Positions 1 to 7,735 are shown, numbered from the stretch's first letter. The stretch is DNA of 13,236 bases from Verrucomicrobiota bacterium (GCA_003219495.1 QHOZ01000226.1:1-13236); one strand, 5' to 3'. Program-made: numbers and translations. The notes: generated by a model from the letters alone, not told the origin.

Positions 1-236
1 GACCGATGCAAAAATGAACGCGGCACTTTTTCCTCGTTCAGCTTGATCAACACGTTTTGTTTTATCGCCTGCTCGAGGAGGAATTGGTGTTCGCGATCGG
101 AACCGTCGCACCAGAAAATGTTTTGTGGTTTCGCGAGGAGCTCGACTTCATGGACCCAATCCAGCACCGCCTGATTCGCGGGTTTGTGATCGCCCATTCC
201 GGAAGCAGGCGAAATGGCGGGCGCGATGTTTTTCAT
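1..236 (-). CDS. pckG: Phosphoenolpyruvate carboxykinase (GTP), N-terminal part
   Basis: This is the first 78 codons of a gene that continues beyond the left edge. The family converts oxaloacetate plus GTP to phosphoenolpyruvate, GDP and CO2 in the cytoplasm, the entry step of gluconeogenesis. The N-terminal signature of GTP-type PEPCK is visible: VLDWVHEVELLAKP at about residues 24-37, FWCDGSDRE at 41-49, and LIKLNEEKVPRSFLHRS at 63-79. The GTP- and metal-binding loops lie outside the window. The ATG at 236 is the only sensible start, because the typical family N-terminus begins about 20 residues before the VLDW segment. No Shine-Dalgarno sequence precedes it; instead AAGATCGAC (minus strand, 253-245) lies 8 bases upstream. 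It is divergent from the rhomboid gene, with 139 bases between the two starts. Family assignment is firm although only the N-terminus is seen. Confidence 0.9.
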   Translation of the reverse strand, partial: MKNIAPAISPASGMGDHKPANQAVLDWVHEVELLAKPQNIFWCDGSDREHQFLLEQAIKQNVLIKLNEEKVPRSFLHR

Positions 237-375
237 GAGCCGATGTCGATCTTAATTAGAGCGAAGGGTAAATTTCTTCCGATTCGGGCCGTTCTCCAAG
301 AAATTTTTGCAGGGAATTGCCCGCACGCGGGTGATCTACCTTGCGCATGCGAAGTGCTGGTTGTTTAGTTGAAAC

Positions 376-1224
376 ATGTTCGGGGTGACGACATCGGACG
401 ACTACCGGCCGGTCACATGGATGGGACGTTACCCGGTCGATGTCACCACGATTCTCGTGGGGCTGCATGTTATTTGCGCTATCGCGACTGCCTTGATCGT
501 CGGATTCATTCACGGCGGCGCGCTGAATTATCTGATGTTCGACAGCGCTCAGGTCTTGAGCGGACAAGTTTGGCGGCTCGTTACGTACGCGCTGATTCAT
601 CCGCCAAATGGCTACGCGCTTCTCTGGTTCGCGGTTGAAATGTACATGCTTTTCTTCTTCGGCCGCGAGGTCGAACGTTTTATCGGCCAACGCGCATACA
701 TTTGGCTTTACGCACTGTTGTTGTTGGCGCCGGCGCTGATTCTGACCGCGTGGGGGCTGACGACACGAACCGGGCTAGCCGGATCGGCCGCGGTGCATTT
801 CGCAGTGTTCACCGCATTCGTCACGCTTTATCCAAATGTGCAATTCTTTCTGCGCATACCCGCGAAATGGATTTTCGTCATCTTTGCTGCGATCGGCACT
901 TTGAGCGCACTCGCGGCGCATGCCTGGCAGGATTTGGTCGTGCTTTGGGTCAGCATTGGCGTGGCGTTCGCCTTTATCGAGGCGCGCGGCGCAGGCCCTG
1001 AGCTCGCGTGGATCACAAATCTGAAAAGTCGAATGCGGCCGAAACCGAAACTCTACGTCGTGCAAAAATCGACCATGCGGCAGGCCGCCGAGCCGGACGA
1101 TGTTGTGGCCGCGGTGGATCCGATTCTGGACAAGATCTCGAAGTCCGGGATGGGCAGCCTGACCGAGAATGAGAAGAAAATCCTCGATCGCGCGCGGAAC
1201 CGGTTGTTGAAGAAGTCAGATTGA
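376..1224 (+). CDS. Rhomboid-family membrane protein with DUF6576-like tail; catalytic Ser apparently lost
   Basis: This is a 282-residue polytopic protein of the rhomboid intramembrane serine protease family. It has about six hydrophobic helices (roughly residues 24-46, 80-95, 107-126, 136-152, 164-180, 185-202). Family landmarks are the WRLVTYALIHP segment (66-76), the FGREVERFIG loop (95-104), LYPN (151-154) and a helix-6 histidine (H182, in LAAHAWQDL). The C-terminal DPILDKISKSGMGSLTENEK segment (248-267) resembles the DUF6576 domain found at the end of many rhomboids of Bacteroidota and Verrucomicrobiota. The oddity is at the active site: the usual GxSG reads GLAG or GSAA (133-139), depending on alignment. 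Either way alanine sits where the nucleophilic serine belongs, so the protein may be proteolytically inactive. The start ATG at 376 has no clear Shine-Dalgarno sequence. The 3' end overlaps the convergent EIIA gene by 9 bases. Confidence 0.85.
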   Translation: MFGVTTSDDYRPVTWMGRYPVDVTTILVGLHVICAIATALIVGFIHGGALNYLMFDSAQVLSGQVWRLVTYALIHPPNGYALLWFAVEMYMLFFFGREVERFIGQRAYIWLYALLLLAPALILTAWGLTTRTGLAGSAAVHFAVFTAFVTLYPNVQFFLRIPAKWIFVIFAAIGTLSALAAHAWQDLVVLWVSIGVAFAFIEARGAGPELAWITNLKSRMRPKPKLYVVQKSTMRQAAEPDDVVAAVDPILDKISKSGMGSLTENEKKILDRARNRLLKKSD

Positions 1225-1677
1225 AGGCGCGCTCAGGATCGTCGCGACGAAATCGTTCATGGTTTCGGCGTGCAGCAGCAAAGTTCGGAGTGGCGGATCT
1301 TTCGTGATCCGCGCGATCGCACCGACGACCACCAGATAATCGCTTATCAAGCGCTCCGGCACCGCGATCAGAAAAATTAAGTGCGCGATTTCACCTTTCT
1401 CAGTCCAGGGGATGCCTGCTGCGCTTCGGCCGACGGCGAGAACAATTTCCTCGACGAGCTTTGTTCGCGCATGCGGAAAGGCGATGCCGTCCGACGCATA
1501 AGTTGAGTTCGTCTTCTCCCGTTGCTCCAGCTTGTTCAGAAATCTCTCCGCGTTGTCGATCCTTTCATTCGCCACCAGAAGATCGACAATCTCGTGAAGC
1601 GCTTCCGCCTGGGTGCGCGCGCGGAGATTGAGCGCGATTTGTTTCGGGTCGATCAACTCGGCGAGGGCGATGGACAT
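1216..1677 (-). CDS. Stand-alone PTS EIIA-type (PtsN/FruA-like) phosphotransferase domain protein
   Basis: This 153-residue protein consists essentially of one PTS EIIA type-2 domain. The phosphorylatable histidine is H69 in GIAFPHAR (64-71), the hallmark of the fructose/mannitol and nitrogen-PTS EIIA family, and VGRSAAGIPW (82-91) follows in the usual place. Length and domain content match free-standing PtsN-like proteins, which accept phosphate from NPr/HPr and regulate other proteins rather than transporting sugar. No EIIB, EIIC, EI or HPr gene lies in the window, so a regulatory role is inferred. The ATG at 1677 gives the typical N-terminus; no Shine-Dalgarno sequence is visible. It is transcribed toward the rhomboid gene, which it overlaps by 9 bases at the 3' ends, and away from the DUF2270 gene, whose start is only 47 bases off, so the two divergent promoters must be closely spaced. 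Confidence 0.85.
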   Translation of the reverse strand: MSIALAELIDPKQIALNLRARTQAEALHEIVDLLVANERIDNAERFLNKLEQREKTNSTYASDGIAFPHARTKLVEEIVLAVGRSAAGIPWTEKGEIAHLIFLIAVPERLISDYLVVVGAIARITKDPPLRTLLLHAETMNDFVATILSAPSI

Positions 1678-1724
1678 CAGGAAGTGTTGGATTCTGCGGC
1701 AGTTATCCAGTTAATTGATCGGCC

Positions 1725-2444
1725 GTGGCAACTGAAAACAGCTCACCGATTGCAAATAAGGAGACGACCGTTTCGCTCCAGCGAAGCATTTACGATCCCG
1801 GCTACGTCAACGCGATGTCGCATTTTTATCGCGGCGAAATGAGCCGGATCATGGTTTGGCGGCAACGGCTCGATGTGACGACGAATTGGGCCATCACCAG
1901 CAGCACCGCGATCATCACCCTCTCTTTTTCCAGCCGCGAAGTGCCGCACATCATTTTCTTTTTTAATCTGGCGATCCTTTGGGTCCTGCTCTGGATCGAA
2001 GCCCGCCGCTACCGATTCTATGATGCGTTTCGCGCGCGCATCCGCATGCTCGAAGCGCATTTTCTCGTGCCGATGGTAATGGAGAATCGCGACCTGCTTC
2101 AGGGGGAATGGAAAAAGTTGGTCTGCGAGGATTTGATTCTCCCCTGCTTTAAGATCAGCAAGCTGGAAGCGATCGGACGACGATTAAAGCGGAACTACGT
2201 TTTCATTTTCATCATGGTCCTGGTGGCGTGGATCACGAAAATTTTCATCCACGCGCCGCGCGCGATGCAAGGCGTTGGGGATTTTTATCAAGCATTGCGC
2301 GTCGGCCACATTCCGCCCTGGCTGGTCGCGCTGGTCATGTTCGGCACCTTTATCAGCTCAATCGGCATCACGATTTACGTCGGCAAAAAATCTTCCGGCG
2401 AAATCTCTGAATTCGGCACACATCGCTCGTTGTGGAGAATCTGA
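1725..2444 (+). CDS. DUF2270 family membrane protein
   Basis: This 239-residue integral membrane protein of unknown function matches the DUF2270 family as I know it. The conserved block MSHFYRGEMSRIMVWRQRLD (31-50), TTNWAI (52-57) and IEARRYRFYDAFRARIRMLE (91-110) is its signature. Hydrophobic segments at about 52-68, 73-91, 158-177 and 197-218 suggest four helices. The basic segment between helices 2 and 3 (92-157) is probably cytoplasmic. The start is GTG at 1725; the next in-frame ATG (M31, at 1815) would fall right at the conserved block, so the upstream GTG is preferred, although it has no Shine-Dalgarno sequence. The last 13 bases overlap the start of mazG, which suggests co-transcription and translational coupling. 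No enzymatic role is known to me and none can be read from the sequence. Confidence 0.85.
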   Translation: MATENSSPIANKETTVSLQRSIYDPGYVNAMSHFYRGEMSRIMVWRQRLDVTTNWAITSSTAIITLSFSSREVPHIIFFFNLAILWVLLWIEARRYRFYDAFRARIRMLEAHFLVPMVMENRDLLQGEWKKLVCEDLILPCFKISKLEAIGRRLKRNYVFIFIMVLVAWITKIFIHAPRAMQGVGDFYQALRVGHIPPWLVALVMFGTFISSIGITIYVGKKSSGEISEFGTHRSLWRI

Positions 2445-3220
2445 AGGAATTCTCGGGCGACGGTTTCAAAAGACTTTGCGAAATCGTGGCGAAGCTGCGC
2501 GCGCCCGGCGGTTGTCCGTGGGACCGCGAGCAAACGAATGAGTCGCTGCTCCCGGCGACGATTGAAGAAGCCTACGAAGTCGCCGAAGCCGCGCGCGCAA
2601 AAAATGATGCGCATTTTCGCGAAGAGCTCGGCGATCTTTTGCTGCTGGTCGTGATGCACGCCGAGATCGCGAACGAAGCCGGCCGGTTCAAGATCGACAA
2701 CGTGCTTGAGGAGATCAGCGAGAAGTTGATTCGCCGGCATCCGCATGTCTTCGGCGAGAGCGATGCGCGCGACAGCGGCGCCGTCTTGAAACAATGGGAA
2801 GCGATTAAGCGCGAAGAAAAGAAAGGCGATTCGCATTATCTCTCGAGCTTGCCCGGCGCCCTGCCGGCATTGATGCGCGCCCAAAAAGCGCAGAGCAAAG
2901 CGGCCCGTGTGAATTTTGATTGGGCCGACCTGCGCGACGTCATCGCGAAAGTGGAGGAGGAAATCGGTGAGCTGAAGGAGGCGATCACGGCTCGGGACGA
3001 GGCGGCGATCGCGGATGAAATGGGTGATCTGTTGTTCGCGGCGGTTAATCTCGCGCGAAAATCAAAGCTCGATGCCGAAAGCGCGCTGCAATCCGCGACC
3101 GATAAGTTCGTGCGCCGCTTTAATTTGCTCGAGGACGAATTGCGCAGCCGCGGGAAGAAATTGGGCGATGTCGATCTTGCTGAGCTGGACGAGATTTGGA
3201 ACGAGATAAAGGCGCGCTGA
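2432..3220 (+). CDS. mazG: Nucleoside triphosphate pyrophosphohydrolase MazG
   Basis: This 262-residue protein has nearly the length of E. coli MazG and the same two-domain layout. MazG hydrolyses (d)NTPs to monophosphates plus pyrophosphate, clearing aberrant nucleotides and influencing stress signalling. The first domain shows LRAPGGCPWDREQT (22-35), the metal-binding EExxE (45-49, EEAYE) and ExxD (65-68). The second, which carries the activity in E. coli, shows EEEIGE (175-180) and DEMGDLLF (195-202) with the same acidic pattern. The HPHVFG motif (103-108) links the domains. All metal ligands look intact. The GTG start at 2432 (MENLKEF) overlaps the DUF2270 gene by 13 bases; starting later would cut into the conserved first helix. 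There is no separate promoter or Shine-Dalgarno sequence, so it probably depends on the upstream gene for expression. Confidence 0.95.
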   Translation: MENLKEFSGDGFKRLCEIVAKLRAPGGCPWDREQTNESLLPATIEEAYEVAEAARAKNDAHFREELGDLLLLVVMHAEIANEAGRFKIDNVLEEISEKLIRRHPHVFGESDARDSGAVLKQWEAIKREEKKGDSHYLSSLPGALPALMRAQKAQSKAARVNFDWADLRDVIAKVEEEIGELKEAITARDEAAIADEMGDLLFAAVNLARKSKLDAESALQSATDKFVRRFNLLEDELRSRGKKLGDVDLAELDEIWNEIKAR

Positions 3221-3263
3221 GCGGTTGCTTCCGCGGCCGATCTAGCCATATTGCCCGCTCCCG

Positions 3264-3704
3264 ATGCAGCTCCTGATCAACTGCCTACTCGCCATTTACG
3301 TGCTGATCGCGCTTCTAATGGTGCTGGTCATTTTGATGCAGCGCCCTAAAAGCGAAGGACTTGGCGCGGCGTTCGGCGGCGGCGTGACCGAAAATATTTT
3401 CGGAGCGCAAACCACGAACGTGCTGGTGAAATTCACCTCCTGGCTGACGGGGATGTTTTTCGTGCTCACGTTTGTGTTGTCGATCTTGTATTCGCACAAA
3501 ACCAGCCGCGACACCGGATTACGCCAAGAGCTGTTGAGACAGCAAAGCGCGCCGCAAGCTTCACTTCCCCCAGCAAACCCGAATGCGCCGGCCGTTCCCG
3601 CTCCGGGCGCGCCAGTTGTTGCCGCGCCAAGCGCTTCGGTCACGACAACTCCTCCGATCGTTCCTTCGGCATCGCCGAAATCTTCCGCGAAACCGAAACG
3701 TTAA
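3264..3704 (+). CDS. secG: Preprotein translocase subunit SecG
   Basis: SecG is the small auxiliary subunit of the SecYEG inner-membrane protein-export channel. The 146-residue protein has the canonical form: a first helix at about 3-25, the cytoplasmic loop MQRPKSEGLGAAFGGG (25-40) that identifies the family, VTENIFGAQTTNVLVKFT (41-58), and a second helix at about 58-77. After residue 90 comes a low-complexity tail rich in Pro, Ala, Ser and Thr that ends in a basic patch (SSAKPKR). This makes the protein about twice the size of the helical core; such tails are common in this family and poorly conserved. The ATG at 3264 has no Shine-Dalgarno sequence. It lies 43 bases after mazG and 42 bases before the next porin start, in the same direction, so the three may share a transcript. 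Confidence 0.93.
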   Translation: MQLLINCLLAIYVLIALLMVLVILMQRPKSEGLGAAFGGGVTENIFGAQTTNVLVKFTSWLTGMFFVLTFVLSILYSHKTSRDTGLRQELLRQQSAPQASLPPANPNAPAVPAPGAPVVAAPSASVTTTPPIVPSASPKSSAKPKR

Positions 3705-3746
3705 TCTTTGATTGCCGGATTCACTCCGGTTGTTCAAGATCGCGCG

Positions 3747-5144
3747 ATGGCCCGCAGAATCCCGGCGCTCATTTTCGCGGCTTCGATTCTCCTTTCGTTC
3801 CGGGCGCTGCCCGCGCAAAGCGATTCTGAGTCGGAGCGTTTGGAAAAACTCGAGCGCGCAGTCGAGCAATTGCAAAAGCGGAACACCGAGCTCGAGACTG
3901 AGGTTCACAGTTTAAAGAAGCGCCTCGCCTCCGCGCCGGAGGTGGATCCGAACGGCAATCAAAAACCGAAAGTTGCTTCGGATGGAAAGGAGCTGCTCGA
4001 GAAACCCGTTACTGCGGAAAAGCCGCCGGTGTTCGTCGTGCAGCGACGACCCGAGATTAAACTGACCCTCGGCGGATTCATTCAAGCGAATTTCGAGGGC
4101 GGCGATGTTTCCGCGTTCGAAGGACGGTTCGGACAGACCGCGCTGAAGGATCGATTCCGTCTCCGTCGCGCGCGCATCAATCTCACCGGCGAGTTCGCCG
4201 AGCAGTTCGATTTCAAAGTGGAGGGCGAATTCGAAAACAGCGACGGGATCAGTGCGAACCGCACCGACTTCTCCGCCACGGACATTTTCATTAACTGGCA
4301 TCGTTATCCGGAAGCGCAGATCAAAGTCGGACAATGGAAAGCGCCGTTCGGGCTGGAACAAACGACGCCGGACACGCAGTTGTTCACGATTGAACGGAGC
4401 TTGCCGACCGGCGCGCTCACTCCGGAGCGACAAATCGGAGTTCAACTTTGGGGCAAGCCATTGACGCAGGTCTGGCCGGAGCAAAAGGATCTCGTCACCT
4501 ACTACTTCGGAGTTTTTGACGGCAACGGCCGCAACACTACGATCAACGACAACAATAATTTCATGACTGTTGGACGACTGGAGTTGATGCCGTTCAAGGG
4601 ACAAATCTTCGGACAAGACGCGAGTTTGAAGCTCGGCGGCGACGTTATGAACAGTCGCGACGACGCCGGCACGAACATTTCGCAATCGCTCAACTTAAAA
4701 GTTAATTCGGATGGATCGTTATCGCCGTTCGTTTTGCCCGGAGCCGACGAACGAACCGCGTGGAGTCTGGATGCTTGGATCAACGTCGGTTCGTTCGATT
4801 TGATTGGTGAATATCTTGCGGAGGATGTCGATGGAAGAACCGTCGCCGGTCATGCGCCCGGTTTCAGCGATTTCGATCCGAGCGGCTATTACATTCAGGC
4901 GAGCTACTTCATTTTGCCGAAAAAACTCCAGGGCGTATTCAAATGGGAAGCGCTCGAGCCGGACCAACTCGATCACGACAACATTCATTCGCTCACGCTC
5001 GGCCTGAATTACTACATTCACGGAGACACGATCAAGGTGATGGCGAATTACGCTCACACCTGGTCGCGCTTCCGCGAGACGCACCCGCAATTCGGCGACG
5101 ATAACTTCGACGAATTCCTCATGCGCCTGCAGTTGATGTTCTAG
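3747..5144 (+). CDS. Phosphate-selective porin O/P (OprP/OprO-like) outer-membrane protein
   Basis: This is a 465-residue outer-membrane beta-barrel protein. From the ATG at 3747 it starts MARRIPALIFAASILLSF, a clear Sec signal peptide ending near ALPAQ (21-25). An upstream in-frame start at 3708 would bury this signal behind 13 extra residues and is rejected. Residues 27-60 form a charged heptad-like stretch (ERLEKLERAVEQLQKRNTEL), a likely periplasmic coiled coil. The barrel begins near 105 (IKLTLGGFIQANFEGGD), followed by FRLRRARINLTGEF, the arrangement typical of the OprP-like porin family. The protein ends LMRLQLMF, with the terminal Phe that BAM recognises. OprP members are trimeric anion channels; whether this one prefers phosphate cannot be read from the sequence, but a phosphate-binding operon lies next door. 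No Pho box is visible before this gene. Confidence 0.85.
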   Translation: MARRIPALIFAASILLSFRALPAQSDSESERLEKLERAVEQLQKRNTELETEVHSLKKRLASAPEVDPNGNQKPKVASDGKELLEKPVTAEKPPVFVVQRRPEIKLTLGGFIQANFEGGDVSAFEGRFGQTALKDRFRLRRARINLTGEFAEQFDFKVEGEFENSDGISANRTDFSATDIFINWHRYPEAQIKVGQWKAPFGLEQTTPDTQLFTIERSLPTGALTPERQIGVQLWGKPLTQVWPEQKDLVTYYFGVFDGNGRNTTINDNNNFMTVGRLELMPFKGQIFGQDASLKLGGDVMNSRDDAGTNISQSLNLKVNSDGSLSPFVLPGADERTAWSLDAWINVGSFDLIGEYLAEDVDGRTVAGHAPGFSDFDPSGYYIQASYFILPKKLQGVFKWEALEPDQLDHDNIHSLTLGLNYYIHGDTIKVMANYAHTWSRFRETHPQFGDDNFDEFLMRLQLMF

Positions 5145-5191
5145 TTCGCGCTCGCGAGCTAATCTTCATCGCCGATTAAGGCGCGCGCGAA

Positions 5192-5235
5192 GTCACGCAA
5201 TTGTCACGTTCGCGCCACGCGTCCGTAACAATCGC
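5192..5235 (+). promoter_or_regulatory. Tandem Pho box (four 11-base PhoB-type half-sites)
   Basis: Four units start exactly 11 bases apart, at 5192, 5203, 5214 and 5225: GTCACGCAATT, GTCACGTTCGC, GCCACGCGTCC and GTAACAATCGC. Each opens with G[T/C][C/A]AC. The 11-base period (7-base element plus 4-base spacer, TGTCA-like core) is the layout of PhoB/PhoP-family binding sites. The array lies in the 186-base gap before the second porin and the two pstS genes, where a phosphate-starvation promoter would be expected. I see no convincing -10 hexamer downstream; TCTACC (5238-5243) is the nearest weak candidate. The first two units match best and the last two are degenerate. Confidence 0.6.
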
Positions 5236-5320
5236 TTTCTACCTTCCGGCGTCGCGAGAAGAGCCGCGGCAAAATGGAGCTCAACTCGCGATCCAACCCT
5301 CACCGTCCGCGCATAACCCA

Positions 5321-5326
5321 AAGGAG
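5321..5326 (+). promoter_or_regulatory. Strong Shine-Dalgarno site of the second porin
   Basis: AAGGAG, followed by AATT and the ATG at 5331, is the one textbook ribosome binding site among the starts I examined in this window. It fixes the porin start at 5331 rather than the in-frame ATG at 5274, which would put 19 extra residues before the signal peptide. It also suggests a highly translated message. Confidence 0.85.
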
Positions 5327-5330
5327 AATT

Positions 5331-6872
5331 ATGTTTAGAAAAATCACTCTCATCGCAGTCCTGTTAGGATTTCTGCTCCCCTCGATGTCGATCTTCGCGC
5401 AAGACGCCGGCGCGCTGCTCGATCTGTTAGTTAAGAAACGGCTGATCACCGACCAGGAAGCGGAAGAAGTCCGCGCCGAACTGACGAAAGAGTCCGCCTC
5501 AACTTCTGGCGGTAAATGGAAACTGTCATCGCCGATTACCGAAATCGAGCTCTATGGCGACGCGCGTGTTCGTTATGAATATCGCGGCGGGCGAACCGGT
5601 GATGATAATCCGCTGGCCGCGCCGGGAGCAGGAGTGGCGGGGCACAACGATTGGCAGGAGCGCGAGCGCGAACGTTATCGTTTGCGTCTCGGACTTCGCG
5701 GAACCCTGGTGGACGATTGGTTTTTCGGGATCCGATTGGAAACGAGCACGAGTCCGCGCTCAACCAACGTGACCTTTGAAGATGACGACGGCGTGAACGG
5801 TCCGTTCTCGAAAGACAGTGATCGCATCAGCGTCGGTCAGGCTTATCTCGGCTACAAAGGATTCAAAGACATCACGCTCACGGCTGGCCGAATGCCGCAG
5901 CCATTGGTGACAACGTTGATGGTCTGGGACGCGGACATCAATCCGGAAGGTTTGGCCGAACAGTGGAAGCACACATTTAATATAGAGTTCGGCGCGGTGA
6001 ACTCGGTTGCGGCAAGTGAAGGTTACAGCAAGGAAGGCGGCAAAGGTATTGTTGCGCCCGCGCCGAGCGAGCCGTTCAAGTTAAAGATCGATGTCTTCGC
6101 GAACTTCGCGCAATTCATCTACGACGATTCGAATCCAGAAAATCCGCTTGGTCGTCGCGCACGGGTTTCGGCAGGGGCTGGCGGTCCAACCGGCCAAACG
6201 AACGATCTCATTCCAAACAGCGACGCGTTCCTCCTCGCGTGGCAGATCGGCGCGCGCGTTACGTTTCCAAAAAATATTTACGTGCAGATCGCGCCGACGC
6301 TCTACAACTACACCGGCGACGGCGACACGCTTAACATTCATTTCCAGGGCGGCTCGCCATTCGTGACGAACGCGGCCTCGCTCGCGCAAAACCAAACCGG
6401 CATCAACAGTCTGCTCATTTATGACATGCCATGGGAAATCGGCTGGAAACTGGGCGAGTTGCCAATGCGGATCTTCGGCGATTTCGCGGTCAACTTTGAT
6501 GCCGACGATCGCGCAAGCGCAGCCGGTCATCCTGGATTCGGCGACGAGCGATACGCTTACCAAGTTGGCCTGGGTGTGGGTCAACTCAAAGCGAAGCACG
6601 ATTGGCAGGTCAACGTTTTCTGGCAGCACACCGATCAATACGCGCTCGATCCGAACCTGGTTGATTCCGACATTTTCGACAGCCGCGTCGGCGTCGAAGG
6701 CGTAGCGGTTCAAGCGGGTTACGCGCTGAGTGACGCAGTCATCTTCAACCTCACCTGGGCTTACGGCTGGCAGGCGAACGATAACCTCGGCACCGGCGGC
6801 GCGGGCGATATCGGAATCAATCCGCTCGACCAATACCAAATCTTTCAAGCTGACCTGAACGTAAAATTCTAA
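5331..6872 (+). CDS. Putative outer-membrane porin, first gene of the phosphate-binding operon
   Basis: This is a 513-residue outer-membrane barrel protein. MFRKITLIAVLLGFLLPSMS is the signal peptide, with cleavage likely near IFAQ (21-24). A short conserved N-terminal segment, GALLDLLVKKRLITDQEAEE (27-46), precedes the barrel and is typical of the 'putative porin' family (Porin_5-like) of Verrucomicrobiota and Bacteroidota. Barrel strands begin near ELYGDARVRYEYRGG (73-87) and ERYRLRLGLRG (110-120). The chain ends FQADLNVKF with a terminal Phe for BAM. Position argues for a role: it follows the Pho box, has the strongest Shine-Dalgarno sequence here, and lies 33 bases before two phosphate-binding protein genes. 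So it is probably an inducible outer-membrane route for phosphate or organic phosphates. Substrate specificity is inference from context; the barrel family assignment is fairly secure. Confidence 0.82.
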   Translation: MFRKITLIAVLLGFLLPSMSIFAQDAGALLDLLVKKRLITDQEAEEVRAELTKESASTSGGKWKLSSPITEIELYGDARVRYEYRGGRTGDDNPLAAPGAGVAGHNDWQERERERYRLRLGLRGTLVDDWFFGIRLETSTSPRSTNVTFEDDDGVNGPFSKDSDRISVGQAYLGYKGFKDITLTAGRMPQPLVTTLMVWDADINPEGLAEQWKHTFNIEFGAVNSVAASEGYSKEGGKGIVAPAPSEPFKLKIDVFANFAQFIYDDSNPENPLGRRARVSAGAGGPTGQTNDLIPNSDAFLLAWQIGARVTFPKNIYVQIAPTLYNYTGDGDTLNIHFQGGSPFVTNAASLAQNQTGINSLLIYDMPWEIGWKLGELPMRIFGDFAVNFDADDRASAAGHPGFGDERYAYQVGLGVGQLKAKHDWQVNVFWQHTDQYALDPNLVDSDIFDSRVGVEGVAVQAGYALSDAVIFNLTWAYGWQANDNLGTGGAGDIGINPLDQYQIFQADLNVKF

Positions 6873-6905
6873 ACCCCGACTTCACAAGATCGACATCAAC
6901 CCATC

Positions 6906-7718
6906 ATGAAACTAACTCACCTCATCTTAACTCTGACCGTTCTGCTCGGACTGGCTGACGCGAAAGCGGATCGCCTTGTGATCAAAGGTTCCGACACACT
7001 CGGCGCGAAATTGGTGCCGCAGCTCGCGGAGCATTTCAAAGCCGAGCATCCTGGAACAACCTTCGACATTGCCGCCGAAGGATCGACCACCGGCATCGCC
7101 GCGATCATTGACGGCACTGCCGAGATCGGAATGTCGAGCCGCCGCGCGAAATCATCCGAAGTCGGCGCCGCTTCAGCGAAAGGCAAAAACATGAAGCCGA
7201 CGGTCGTCGCTTACGACGGCATCGCAGTCATAGTGAGCTCTGCGAATCCAGTCACAGCGCTCACCAAGAAACAAGTCGAGCAAATCTTCACCGGTGACGT
7301 GCGGGATTGGAGCGCGGTCGGCGGTTCGGGCGGAAAGATCTCGATTTACACCCGCAACACTTCTTCCGGCACCTATTCCGATTTCAAGGAACTGGCGATG
7401 AAGAAACGGGATTACGCCGGCGGCTCGCAAAAAATGGCGGGCAACGAGCAGATCGCCGCCGAAGTTGGAAAGAACAAAAACGGCGTCGGTTATGTCGGGA
7501 TGGCTTACACCAAAGCCGGCGGGATTAAAGTGGTCCCGGTCGACGGCATCGTTCCGTCGACAAAATCGGTCCAGGATCATTCCTACTCGTATTGGCGGCC
7601 GACGTTTTATTACACCAACGGTGAGCCGTCGGGGTTGGCGAAACAATTTCTCGATTACACGGTCGGCTCCGCCGGTCAGAAGATCGTTTCTCAAGTTGGA
7701 TTCGTTCCAATCAAGTAG
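6906..7718 (+). CDS. pstS: PstS-family phosphate-binding protein, copy 1
   Basis: This is a 270-residue periplasmic solute-binding protein of the phosphate ABC-transporter type. A Sec signal peptide covers residues 1-21 (cleavage near ADAKA); there is no lipobox cysteine, so it should be soluble. Anion-binding loops are visible: KGSDTLG (27-33), AEGSTTGIAAI (57-67), YDGIAV (103-108) and TRNTSSGTYSDF (149-160), whose R, S, G and T match the phosphate-binding RxxSGT pattern. At about 270 residues it belongs to the shorter PstS class, not the roughly 320-residue E. coli type. It lies 33 bases after the porin and 17 bases before a close paralogue. No Shine-Dalgarno sequence is present; AAGATCGAC (6886-6894) lies 11 bases before the ATG. 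No pstC, pstA, pstB or phoU is in the window. Confidence 0.9.
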   Translation: MKLTHLILTLTVLLGLADAKADRLVIKGSDTLGAKLVPQLAEHFKAEHPGTTFDIAAEGSTTGIAAIIDGTAEIGMSSRRAKSSEVGAASAKGKNMKPTVVAYDGIAVIVSSANPVTALTKKQVEQIFTGDVRDWSAVGGSGGKISIYTRNTSSGTYSDFKELAMKKRDYAGGSQKMAGNEQIAAEVGKNKNGVGYVGMAYTKAGGIKVVPVDGIVPSTKSVQDHSYSYWRPTFYYTNGEPSGLAKQFLDYTVGSAGQKIVSQVGFVPIK

Positions 7719-7735
7719 CCAAGATCGACTCTATC

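Noticed and set aside
320..331. Small palindrome CCCGC-AC-GCGGG in the pckG/rhomboid divergent gap, possible operator
   Set aside because: Only 5-base arms that do not extend outward, and chance palindromes are common in GC-rich DNA; no promoter hexamers in good register were found around it.
57..368. Plus-strand open frame of 103 codons at the left edge
   Set aside because: It lies antisense to the pckG N-terminus, whose family motifs are clear, and the translation shows no domain.
3912..4685. Long minus-strand open frame of 257 codons across the OprP-like porin
   Set aside because: It is antisense to a gene with signal peptide, barrel and terminal Phe; such shadows are expected at this GC content, and its translation has no recognisable domain.
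5150..5159. Palindrome GCTCGCGAGC right after the OprP-like porin, considered as a terminator
   Set aside because: Short stem, no loop and no T-run behind it.
6081..6848. Long minus-strand open frame of 255 codons across the second porin
   Set aside because: Same reason: antisense to a well-supported porin, with no start signal or domain.
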